Shown piece after piece: positions 1 to 7,675 of a DNA stretch of 8,278 nucleotides. Origin of the DNA: an uncultured Cloacibacillus sp. (lineage in GTDB: Bacteria; Synergistota; Synergistia; Synergistales; Synergistaceae); contig CAKSWL010000083.1 of the NCBI GenBank assembly GCA_934511335.1, forward strand, positions 1 to 8,278, given 5' to 3'. The first letter of the stretch is position 1, and each line of letters opens with the position of its first letter. The notes under the pieces are model-generated. The model saw nothing but the letters and a program-made list of their open reading frames with translations, ran no database searches and was not told the origin of the DNA. The position numbers were made by a program, and so were the translations under genes.

Positions 1-468
1 GTAATAGAGGCTTCGGTCCGCGCAGGAGACCTCTTCGCCCTCCACCCTCTTTAGGGAATCGGCCGACGGCAGCAGCGGCACTGCCCCGCGGCCGCCGCCC
101 GCAGCCGCCATCAGGCGGCGGCAGAGCGCCAAGGTTATAAAAGGGCGGGCCCCATCGTGGACAAGCACGTGTGACCCGCGGCATTTCATGAGCCCTTTGA
201 CTACGGATTCGGAGCGCGTCGCCCCGCCGCATGTCACAGTAAGCTCGATATCTTTCGTCTCTTTGCGTATCCCCCGCTCATATTCGCAGGGGACCACAAG
301 GACGATGTCTTTTATCTCTCCCCGGCGGCGCAGTTCTTCGGCGACCGCCCACGACCACTTCCAAAGCGGCCGCCCGGCAAGCTCGCGAAACTGCTTCGGC
401 TTTCCGCCGAGCCGCCGTCCGGAACCCCCGGCCGCTATCAAAAATGACCAGCGCGGAGCGTCCATCAT
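1..468 (-). CDS. ispD: 2-C-methyl-D-erythritol 4-phosphate cytidylyltransferase, 3' end cut by window
   Basis: The enzyme transfers CMP from CTP to methylerythritol 4-phosphate, the third step of the MEP isoprenoid pathway, in the cytoplasm. The window holds the first 156 codons of a family that is usually about 220-240 residues; the frame is open to base 1. Visible motifs are the CTP-binding glycine loop AAGGSGRRLGG (residues 12-22) followed by KPKQF (23-27), GGATRSESV (81-89), and VHDGARPF (103-110), which carries the Asp and Arg expected at the substrate/CTP site. The start is ATG at 468 or the next in-frame ATG at 465. No ATG, GTG or TTG lies upstream before an in-frame stop. The Shine-Dalgarno is weak (AGG only), and the first ATG begins one base after the yacL stop, so translation is probably coupled to yacL. 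Adjacency of yacL and ispD is also known from Bacillus-type genomes, where ispF follows; ispF could lie just outside this window. The family call is firm. Confidence 0.93.
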   Translation of the reverse strand, partial: MMDAPRWSFLIAAGGSGRRLGGKPKQFRELAGRPLWKWSWAVAEELRRRGEIKDIVLVVPCEYERGIRKETKDIELTVTCGGATRSESVVKGLMKCRGSHVLVHDGARPFITLALCRRLMAAAGGGRGAVPLLPSADSLKRVEGEEVSCADRSLYY

Positions 469-469
469 C

Positions 470-1618
470 CTATGGATGTATGCGGCCGAAGACCATCCTG
501 CCCGCCGAAGTCTGGAGCATGGAGGTCACAGTGACCTTGACGCGCTCGCCGACGTGGCGGTAACCATCTTCAACGACAAGCATCGTGCCGTCGTCGAGAT
601 AACCGATGCCCTGATGGTTTTCCTTGCCGAGTCTGATAATGTCTATCTCAACCTTCTCTCCAGGCAGCAACATCGGCTTCAGCGAGTTGGCGAGGTCGTT
701 TACGTTGAGCACGTCAACGCCCTCGATCTGGGCCACCTGGTTTAAGTTGTAGTCGGTGGTGATGACCTTGCCGCTGAGCTGGCGCGCGAGCACGACGAGC
801 GCCTCGTCCACCTTGTCGCGTCCTAGGTCGCGCAGGGACATCTCCGGTATTTCGATCGTCAGCCCTTTGATTTTCTGGAGCTCTGTGACTACGGAGAGCC
901 CCCTGCGTCCGCGCGTGCGCCGCAGTGAGTCGGTCGAATCGGCGACCCCCTGCAGCTCAGAGAGGATAAAGCGCGGCAGAACGATCGTCCCCTCGAGGAA
1001 GCCCGTCTGTGCGACGTCAAGGATGCGGCCGTCGATTATCGCGCTCGTATCGAGCACCTTAGGGTACGAGAGCACCGCCTGCGGCCCGACGATATCTTCG
1101 ATAACGCCGTCGGCGCCCTTTTTCTTTGAACGGGTCAGCCTGGATTTGAGATCGATGTTCGTCAGCATATTCCAGAAGTCGTCGCCGCGTTTGGCGAAGA
1201 AGCGCAGCCCCCAGTAGCCGAGGGCCACGTTGAGCAGCACCGCGATGTAGACGCCGACGCCTCCGGGGATTTTAGCAAGCGGTATCGCGATCAGGTTTGC
1301 GAGAAGCAGGCCCAGGATGAGCCCCACCATACTCACTATCAAATCCGGCACGCTGACGTTCTGTATTTTAGATTCGAAAAGCTGTCCGAATTTTATTAGT
1401 GCCCACCAGAACAACGGTGCAAAAATAAAGCCGCAAGCTGCTGACAGCAGTACAATAAAAACGCTGGTCCCTATCGGGTGGATAAGGGACATCGACGGCC
1501 ACCAGTTCTCCCTGAGTATCAGCAGGGAAAACTGGTAGCCGGCGGCGCCGCAGATAAATACCATCACTGCGGTGACCAGTCTTTTCATCACTTTTGAAAG
1601 TTCTATGTCATGACGCAT
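470..1618 (-). CDS. yacL: YacL-like PIN and TRAM domain integral membrane protein
   Basis: This 382-residue protein has the YacL architecture. About four transmembrane segments lie at roughly residues 12-35, 45-74, 88-113 and 119-140. After a basic linker (SRLTRSKKKG, 159-168) comes a PIN-type nuclease domain at about 186-310, and a TRAM domain at about 318-380. The PIN domain keeps the acidic residues expected for metal binding: D190 in VLDTSAIIDGR, E221 in ILSELQ, D271 in KVDEAL and D289 in ITTDYNLN. PIN-TRAM proteins are predicted membrane-tethered RNases; the true substrate is unclear and I do not infer one. The start at 1618 is supported by a strong GGGAGGAGG site at 1627-1635, eight bases upstream. 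The gene follows recR after a 74-base gap with no clear terminator, so it is probably in the same operon, and its stop is one base from the ispD start. Codons about 26-41 contain a very stable inverted repeat, listed separately. Confidence 0.9.
   Translation of the reverse strand: MRHDIELSKVMKRLVTAVMVFICGAAGYQFSLLILRENWWPSMSLIHPIGTSVFIVLLSAACGFIFAPLFWWALIKFGQLFESKIQNVSVPDLIVSMVGLILGLLLANLIAIPLAKIPGGVGVYIAVLLNVALGYWGLRFFAKRGDDFWNMLTNIDLKSRLTRSKKKGADGVIEDIVGPQAVLSYPKVLDTSAIIDGRILDVAQTGFLEGTIVLPRFILSELQGVADSTDSLRRTRGRRGLSVVTELQKIKGLTIEIPEMSLRDLGRDKVDEALVVLARQLSGKVITTDYNLNQVAQIEGVDVLNVNDLANSLKPMLLPGEKVEIDIIRLGKENHQGIGYLDDGTMLVVEDGYRHVGERVKVTVTSMLQTSAGRMVFGRIHP
1496..1541 (-). repeat. Stable inverted repeat inside the yacL coding sequence
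   Basis: On the plus strand ACCAGTTCTCCCTG (1501-1514) and CAGGGAAAACTGGT (1523-1536) are inverted repeats around an 8-base loop. After one mismatch, four more pairs form (1496-1499 with 1538-1541). In the yacL mRNA the single inner mismatch becomes a G-U wobble, so the 14-base core is fully paired. It lies about 80-120 bases downstream of the yacL start and encodes residues 26-41 at the end of the first membrane segment. No U-run follows, so it is not a normal intrinsic terminator. A role in mRNA stability or translation is only a possibility. Confidence 0.7.
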
Positions 1619-1692
1619 AATTTTTTCCTCCTCCCGGAAAGATTCCTTGAATATATCTCATTCCGCCTAATCATCATCGCTGTATTTTGAAA

Positions 1693-2292
1693 TCAACTCA
1701 TCTCCTTTCTTGATTCCATCGCCATGTGCAGCGTTACCCGGTCGGCGAAGCCGATGCTGCCTCCTACAGGAAGCCCGTAGGAGAGCCGCGATATTTTTAC
1801 GGGCAGCGCCTCCAGCGCCTCCTGTATCGCGTAGGCGGTGAGATCGCCTTCCAGACGCGGGGCGGTGGCAAGGATGATCTCCTCTATTTCGCCCTCTTCA
1901 ACACGCCGGCGCAGGCGTTCGATGCTCTCCTCCGGGATCTCCTCGTCGTCGAGCGGCGAGAGCCTGCCGCCGAGGACGTGGTATAGGCCGTTGAAGATCC
2001 CCGCCTGCTCCATCGCCACGCAGTCCTCCTCATTCTCCACGATGCAGAGCAACTTTCGGTCCCGCATCGGGTCGGTGCAGATCGGGCAGGGGTCGACGTC
2101 CGTTATCGCGCCGCAGACGCCGCAGCGGCGGATGTTTTCCGTCAGCGCGATGATGGAGCTGCCAAACTCTTCGATCTGCCCCGGCTCCTGCCTGAGCAGA
2201 TGAAAGACCATCCTCCGGGCCGTCTTTTCGCCGACGCCCGGAAGTTTGCTCCACTGTTTTATCAGTTTATAGACCGGCCCCGGCAGCGACAA
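1693..2292 (-). CDS. recR: Recombination mediator protein RecR
   Basis: RecR works with RecO (and RecF) to load RecA on SSB-coated single-stranded DNA during gap repair. The 199-residue length is typical. In order it shows an N-terminal helix-hairpin-helix (KLPGVGEKTARRM, about 16-28), a four-cysteine zinc finger (C57, C60, C69, C72), and a Toprim domain from about 80 (CIVENEEDC, 83-91) to SYGLPVGGSI (171-180), followed by the FADRVTLHMAMESR tail segment. The usual Asn-Pro/Ala-Thr-x-Glu-Gly segment of the Toprim region reads ATAPRLEGDLTAY here, a mild deviation that keeps EG and TAY. The start is TTG at 2292: it gives the standard N-terminus, and an AGG site sits six bases upstream on the ybaB stop codon. 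The ybaB-recR pair is a widely conserved couple, usually with dnaX upstream, but here a glycosyltransferase gene precedes it. Confidence 0.96.
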   Translation of the reverse strand: MSLPGPVYKLIKQWSKLPGVGEKTARRMVFHLLRQEPGQIEEFGSSIIALTENIRRCGVCGAITDVDPCPICTDPMRDRKLLCIVENEEDCVAMEQAGIFNGLYHVLGGRLSPLDDEEIPEESIERLRRRVEEGEIEEIILATAPRLEGDLTAYAIQEALEALPVKISRLSYGLPVGGSIGFADRVTLHMAMESRKEMS

Positions 2293-2298
2293 GGAGGG

Positions 2299-2304
2299 CC
2301 TCTA
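2299..2304 (-). promoter_or_regulatory. Ribosome-binding site that fixes the recR TTG start
   Basis: The minus-strand sequence TAGAGG contains the ybaB stop codon TAG and an AGAGG-type Shine-Dalgarno, six bases before TTG at 2292. No in-frame ATG near this point would give a complete RecR N-terminus. The overlap of stop codon and ribosome site suggests that ribosomes finishing ybaB start recR. Confidence 0.6.
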
Positions 2305-2613
2305 CATAAGGCCGGGCAAGCCGCCCATGCCGCCGGTGACGCTGTTCATCTTGTCGTTCGAAAGTTCCTTCGACTTGGCGATCGCCTCTTTGACGGCGCC
2401 GAGCACGAGGTCCTCAAGCATCTCCACATCGTCGGGGTTGACGACGTCTTTGTTTATCGTAATGGAAAGGATGTCGCCGTGGCCGTTGACCGTCGCTTTG
2501 ACGGCTCCGCCGCCCGCCGCGCCCTCGAGCACCGCCTTCTGCAGTTCTTCCTGCGCGAGCGCCATCTGCGCCTGCATCCTTTGAGCCTGTTTGATTATCT
2601 TGTCCATCTTCAT
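2302..2613 (-). CDS. ybaB: YbaB/EbfC family nucleoid-associated protein
   Basis: This small DNA-binding protein (103 residues from ATG at 2613) belongs to the YbaB/EbfC family, whose members form dimers that bind DNA and help organise the nucleoid. The sequence shows the family pattern: an N-terminal amphipathic helix rich in Met and Gln (IIKQAQRMQAQMALAQEEL), the short conserved core VKATVNGHGDILSITI with its central glycines, a second helix (EMLEDLVLGAVKEAIAKS), and a flexible Met/Gly-rich tail ending GGMGGLPGLM. An AAAGGA site lies at 2625-2630. An in-frame TTG at 2616 is closer to ideal spacing (eight bases rather than eleven) and would add one Met, so the start is uncertain by one codon. 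The gene lies nine bases from recR and has its own possible promoter at 2639-2644. The family call is firm. Confidence 0.94.
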   Translation of the reverse strand: MKMDKIIKQAQRMQAQMALAQEELQKAVLEGAAGGGAVKATVNGHGDILSITINKDVVNPDDVEMLEDLVLGAVKEAIAKSKELSNDKMNSVTGGMGGLPGLM

Positions 2614-2638
2614 CAAAAAATCAATCCTTTCGATTTCT

Positions 2639-2666
2639 ATTATAAAATACCATATTTTATCGATAA
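2639..2666 (-). promoter_or_regulatory. Possible ybaB promoter with overlapping AT palindromes
   Basis: The minus strand carries a perfect TATAAT at 2639-2644, which would start a transcript near 2632 and leave a very short leader before ybaB. The -35 region is poor: the best fit near the right spacing is TTATCG, three of six matches. Two palindromes overlap or abut it: ATAAAATA-CCA-TATTTTAT (2642-2660) and TTATCGATAA (2657-2666). They could be a regulator site or simply AT-rich intergenic DNA. Confidence 0.4.
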
Positions 2667-2679
2667 CTTCACGGATAAA

Positions 2680-4431
2680 TTACTTATCGACCTTTATGTC
2701 GTCATTTTTGTAACCGTCAAGGCGCAGGTACGTCAGCACGAGATACCAGACGAAGAGCGGCAGCTTCGTAAGCCTGCGCCAGCGCCACGGCTCCTGTATC
2801 ACCCGGTAGAGCCACTCCATGCCGACCCTCTGCCACGCCTTCGGCGCGCGCGTCAGCCGCCCCGAGATCACGTCCATGCTGCCGCCGATTCCCATGCCGA
2901 CGACCGCCCCCGTCCTGCCGAGGTATTCCTCAAGCCAGTATTCCTGCTTCGGAACGCCTAAGCCGACAAAGAGGATGTCGGTCTTCGCGCCGCGTATCGC
3001 GGCACAGATATCATCCGTCTTTTCCGGTTTGAAGAAACCGTCGCAGGTGCCGGCCACCTCAAGGCCGGGGAATTTCTCCGCAAGCCTCTCCGCCGCGGCC
3101 TCCGCCACTCCGGGAACGCCGCCGAGCATCCATACGCGCCAGCCCTCGTAAGCGGCGCGGCGGCAAAGATGTTCGGTGAATTCTACACCAGGTATGCGTT
3201 CCTGTATAGGGGTCCCGATCAGTTTAAGCGCGCCGATGAGGCCCGCGCCGTCGGGCAGCACCAGGCCGGCATCGCGCACGACGCGCCGGTAGCGCTCGTC
3301 GGTGCGGCTGCGGAGCGCTGCGAGGGCGTCGGGGGTCACGATCATATGCGGCGACCGTTCCGTCTTTATCCAGTGCTGCACCTTCGTAAGAGCGTAGTTC
3401 AGCGAAATGTTGTCGACCGCGACGCCCCACAGGCGCGGATTCCGGCATTCGCCGTTCATCTTCGTCCGCTTATACTTGAATGTGTATACCACCCAGATCA
3501 CTCCAAATACTCCGCCGACGGCGGCCATAAGATAGAGGAAGTCCGGCATCCCAAGCTGGATCGCGGAGACGAGGCAGCCCAGGATGGCGCAGACCGTAAC
3601 GACGAGATATATCGCGACCGGATGGGTATGGCCGCGCGTGATGAGCTTGCGGTATAGGATGAGGTTGCCCGTCGGCCTCGGCGAGAAGGCGGCGCTGATG
3701 ACCCCCATGGAGGTCTCGGTGATCGGCAGCGCGAAGAAGCCCAGCGGCAGCAGCGCGAGGGTATAGAACGTTATCCCTTTGCTGACGCCGAGGATGGAGA
3801 GCCCCGCGAAAAGCGTGCCCCAAAGGCCCGTAAGCGGCTCTGTGAGGCGGCGGTAGGCGTAGATGTGGCGGCTCCAGAAGACGAGCAGCAGCACCAGGCC
3901 GATCATGCATATCTGCGAGGCGTCGTGAAGGCTCTGCGACGACGAAAGGATGACGACGGAGATCATCGTCCAGCTCACGGTCAGCAGCAGTCCACAGAGC
4001 CCGGGGATCTCGTCGACCTCCTGAAAGAAGATGGGGAAGATGCCCACCCAGAGCGTGCTGATGGCGACCGAGGCAAGATAGGAGAGGTAATAGTATTCGC
4101 CGTTGGTAAATTCAATAAAGGCGATGCGCGGCCCGAAGAGGGAAAAGACGAGGCCGACCAGAAAGTAGAGTAAACGCAGGTTCTTGCCCTTCGTCGCCCG
4201 CTGACAGAAGCCGATGCAGGCCGAAGCGACGCCGGCGGCGACGGTGATGCGCAGCGGGCCGTCCGGCATCCAGATGCCGCAGAGGGCCCACGCCCCCACG
4301 AGCGTGATATCCTTTAAATAGTAATACTGGTCGCTTTCGAGGTACTTTTTAAAAAACTTTTGTATCGAAATACAAATCAGAGCGACCAGCGCGACCATGA
4401 TCACGGTTGTTCCATATGAGCTGCTAAACAT
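2680..4431 (-). CDS. Fusion: degenerate WecA/TagO-like membrane domain plus WecG/TagA/CpsF (GT26) glycosyltransferase
   Basis: The C-terminal half (about residues 331-583) is a GT26 enzyme. Known members move ManNAc or ManNAcA (or another sugar) from a UDP donor to undecaprenyl-PP-GlcNAc in teichoic acid, ECA or exopolysaccharide synthesis. Visible motifs are VTPDAL (365-370, with Asp where Asn is common), VLPDGAGL (391-398, putative catalytic Asp394), GVPKQEYW (492-499), GIGGSMDVISG (514-524) and the basic tail RAPKAWQRVGMEWLYR (528-543) with EPWRWRRL. The N-terminal 320 residues have about ten hydrophobic segments and follow the WecA/TagO layout, but the catalytic positions are replaced (see findings). 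Known GT26 enzymes are about 200-250 residues and soluble or peripheral, so 583 residues is unusual. The start at 4431 gives a short hydrophilic N-terminus before the first membrane helix, but its ribosome site (AGGG) is weak. The gene follows a terminator, so it probably opens the second transcript. The acceptor and sugar are unknown. The GT26 call is firm; the membrane-domain assignment is my own motif alignment. Confidence 0.9.
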   Translation of the reverse strand: MFSSSYGTTVIMVALVALICISIQKFFKKYLESDQYYYLKDITLVGAWALCGIWMPDGPLRITVAAGVASACIGFCQRATKGKNLRLLYFLVGLVFSLFGPRIAFIEFTNGEYYYLSYLASVAISTLWVGIFPIFFQEVDEIPGLCGLLLTVSWTMISVVILSSSQSLHDASQICMIGLVLLLVFWSRHIYAYRRLTEPLTGLWGTLFAGLSILGVSKGITFYTLALLPLGFFALPITETSMGVISAAFSPRPTGNLILYRKLITRGHTHPVAIYLVVTVCAILGCLVSAIQLGMPDFLYLMAAVGGVFGVIWVVYTFKYKRTKMNGECRNPRLWGVAVDNISLNYALTKVQHWIKTERSPHMIVTPDALAALRSRTDERYRRVVRDAGLVLPDGAGLIGALKLIGTPIQERIPGVEFTEHLCRRAAYEGWRVWMLGGVPGVAEAAAERLAEKFPGLEVAGTCDGFFKPEKTDDICAAIRGAKTDILFVGLGVPKQEYWLEEYLGRTGAVVGMGIGGSMDVISGRLTRAPKAWQRVGMEWLYRVIQEPWRWRRLTKLPLFVWYLVLTYLRLDGYKNDDIKVDK

Positions 4432-4478
4432 CTAAGGCCCTGCTTTCGTCGAATAAAAATAAAGCCGTTATTTTATAT

Positions 4479-4506
4479 ATCGTATCATAAAACAGGGAAG
4501 CCGCAA
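4479..4506 (-). promoter_or_regulatory. Weak candidate promoter for the glycosyltransferase gene
   Basis: TTGCGG (4501-4506) and TACGAT (4479-4484) on the minus strand are 16 bases apart, preceded by a TG two bases before the -10. Matches are three of six and four of six. The -35 lies inside the terminator hairpin arm. The surrounding bases down to 4450 are AT-rich, so another start within them is equally possible. Confidence 0.25.
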
Positions 4507-4537
4507 GGTAGTTTTTCCAACGCGGCTCCCTTGTTTT
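4489..4537 (-). terminator. Hairpin terminator after serS
   Basis: Sixteen-base arms at 4489-4504 and 4522-4537 pair with one wobble and one A-C mismatch around a 17-base loop. The GC-rich core (GCCGC/GCGGC) is flanked by AAAA on one side and TTTT on the other, so the RNA ends in a U-rich run in either direction. It begins 20 bases past the serS stop and separates the riboflavin/serS block from the glycosyltransferase block. No plus-strand gene needs it, although the shape is bidirectional. Confidence 0.78.
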
Positions 4538-4556
4538 GATTTATTTTGTCTTCAGG

Positions 4557-6316
<1,760 letters not shown>

Positions 6317-6396
6317 TTAAAAATTCCTCCCGTAAAAATATTTTTTAAAAACGTCCGCATCCCCCGCCGGCGGCGAGTGACTTTTTTACTCTCGGC

Positions 6397-7641
6397 TTAT
6401 TTGCGGCGGCCGCATTCCTGGCAGCCGTGCTCCCCTGCATTGTTGAGCATGTGCCCCATCTTGCAGATCTTGGTGTTCATGTAGCGTTCGTTATAGGGGT
6501 TCGGAGCGATCTCTATCGGCACGCGTTCCGTTATCTCAAGCCCGTAGCCGGCGAGCCCCGTAATTTTGACGGGATTGTTCGTCATCAGGCGCAGCTTTTT
6601 GAGACCGAGGTCGGCCAATATCTGCGCGCCCACGCCGTAGTCGCGCTGATCGGGAGCAAAGCCAAGGGCGACGTTCGCTTCGACGGTGTCAAGCCCCTTG
6701 TCCTGCAGGTCGTATGCCTTGAGCTTCGCAAGCAGGCCGATGCCGCGCCCCTCCTGGCGCAGATAGAGCAGCACGCCGCGCCCCTCTTTTTCGATCATCG
6801 TCATCGCCGTGTGCAGCTGCGGACCGCAGTCGCAGCGCAGAGAGCCGAGCAGGTCGCCCGTGAAGCATTCGGAGTGGACCCGCGCCAGCACCGGTTCGCC
6901 GCCGGATAGGTCTCCCTTGACGAGCGCGAGGTGTACGGCGCCGGGGTTATCCCCGTAGGGGCTGGTATATACGTGGCAGGTAAAGTCTCCCCACTGCGTA
7001 GGCATGTGGACTATGACCTCTTTCTTGACGAACTTCTCCCTGATGACGCGGTAGCGGATGAGCTCCTCCACGGAGACTATCTTCAGCCCCTCTTTTTTCG
7101 CGAAATCCAAAAGCTGCGGCAGCCGCGCCATGCTGCCGTCGCCGTTCATTATTTCGCAGATGACTCCCGCGGGATGAAGACCGGCGAGGCGCGTGAGGTC
7201 CACCGCCGCCTCCGTGTGTCCGGCGCGCTGCAGGACACCGCCGGGGCGCGCGATGAGCGGGAATATATGGCCGGGACGGCGAAAATCCCCCGCCAGCGAT
7301 TCGGGCTGCGCGAGCGCGCGCGCCGTGAAGGCGCGCTCCTCCGCCGAGACCCCCGTCGTCGTGCCCCGCAGATGGTCGACGGAGACGGTGAAGGCCGTCC
7401 CATGCGCGTCCGTGTTGTGCTCGACCATCGGCGCAAGTTCCAGCCGCTGCGCCTGCTGGCACGAAAGCGGCACGCAGACGATCCCGCGCGCCTTGGTAAT
7501 CATATAGTTCAAGTCTTCGGTACGGCAGTGGTCCGCCGCCATCACGAGATCCCCCTCGTTTTCGCGGTTTTCGTCGTCGACTACGACGACCATCTTTCCC
7601 GCCTGGATGTCGGCAATCGCCTCTTCTATGGTATTGAGCAT
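6397..7641 (-). CDS. ribBA: Bifunctional 3,4-dihydroxy-2-butanone 4-phosphate synthase / GTP cyclohydrolase II
   Basis: This fused enzyme supplies both riboflavin precursors: the N-terminal half makes dihydroxybutanone phosphate from ribulose 5-phosphate, and the C-terminal half opens GTP. Residues 1-200 carry the RibB motifs [12 protein letters not shown] (22-33), [10 protein letters not shown] (94-103), RPGHIFPL (122-129) and [11 protein letters not shown] (139-149). Residues about 205-400 carry the RibA zinc site [16 protein letters not shown] (258-273; C259, C270, C272), RQEGRGIGL (295-303), and TNNPVK (354-359). At 414 residues it is slightly longer than typical because of a C-terminal tail after KMGHML that ends [11 protein letters not shown] chose ATG at 7641: GGAGGGG lies five bases upstream and the N-terminus then matches the family. 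An ATG at 7686 would add 15 unconserved residues and overlap ribE. It follows ribE by 31 bases in the same operon. Confidence 0.96.
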   Translation of the reverse strand: MLNTIEEAIADIQAGKMVVVVDDENRENEGDLVMAADHCRTEDLNYMITKARGIVCVPLSCQQAQRLELAPMVEHNTDAHGTAFTVSVDHLRGTTTGVSAEERAFTARALAQPESLAGDFRRPGHIFPLIARPGGVLQRAGHTEAAVDLTRLAGLHPAGVICEIMNGDGSMARLPQLLDFAKKEGLKIVSVEELIRYRVIREKFVKKEVIVHMPTQWGDFTCHVYTSPYGDNPGAVHLALVKGDLSGGEPVLARVHSECFTGDLLGSLRCDCGPQLHTAMTMIEKEGRGVLLYLRQEGRGIGLLAKLKAYDLQDKGLDTVEANVALGFAPDQRDYGVGAQILADLGLKKLRLMTNNPVKITGLAGYGLEITERVPIEIAPNPYNERYMNTKICKMGHMLNNAGEHGCQECGRRK

Positions 7642-7646
7642 TTTTT

Positions 7647-7653
7647 CCCCTCC
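7647..7653 (-). promoter_or_regulatory. Strong ribosome-binding site deciding the ribBA start
   Basis: GGAGGGG lies five A residues before the ATG at 7641. This favours 7641 over the in-frame ATG at 7686, which lies inside ribE with no comparable site. Confidence 0.7.
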
Positions 7654-7661
7654 ATCGTCAG

Positions 7662-7675
7662 TGACAGAACTGTCA
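7662..7675. repeat. 14-bp perfect palindrome on the ribE stop codon
   Basis: TGACAGAACTGTCA reads the same on both strands and includes the ribE TGA stop at its end. It sits between ribE and the ribBA ribosome site. Its six-base arms leave only a two-base centre, so it is a poor RNA hairpin but could bind a dimeric protein. Chance is a fair alternative. Confidence 0.4.

Noticed and set aside
188..745. Open plus-strand frame of about 185 codons opposite ispD and yacL
   Set aside because: It has no recognisable domain, and it lies opposite two well-supported genes. GC-rich coding DNA often leaves the opposite strand open.
1619..1692. Promoter for yacL in the recR-yacL gap
   Set aside because: A TATATT resembling a -10 exists at 1650-1655, but no -35 lies at usable spacing, so I do not call it.
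1761..1783. Seven-base inverted repeat CTCCTAC/GTAGGAG within recR
   Set aside because: It is short and explained by the conserved YGLPVGG coding segment; nothing suggests a function.
2200..2961. Long plus-strand frame crossing recR, ybaB and the end of the glycosyltransferase gene
   Set aside because: It mirrors three conserved genes and an AT-rich gap, and its composition changes abruptly at the gap. No family motifs are visible.
6317..6396. Possible terminator or riboswitch in the ribBA-ribH gap
   Set aside because: The GC palindrome at 6364-6373 has almost no loop and no T-run directly after it, and no FMN riboswitch core is seen. It is more likely a plain spacer.
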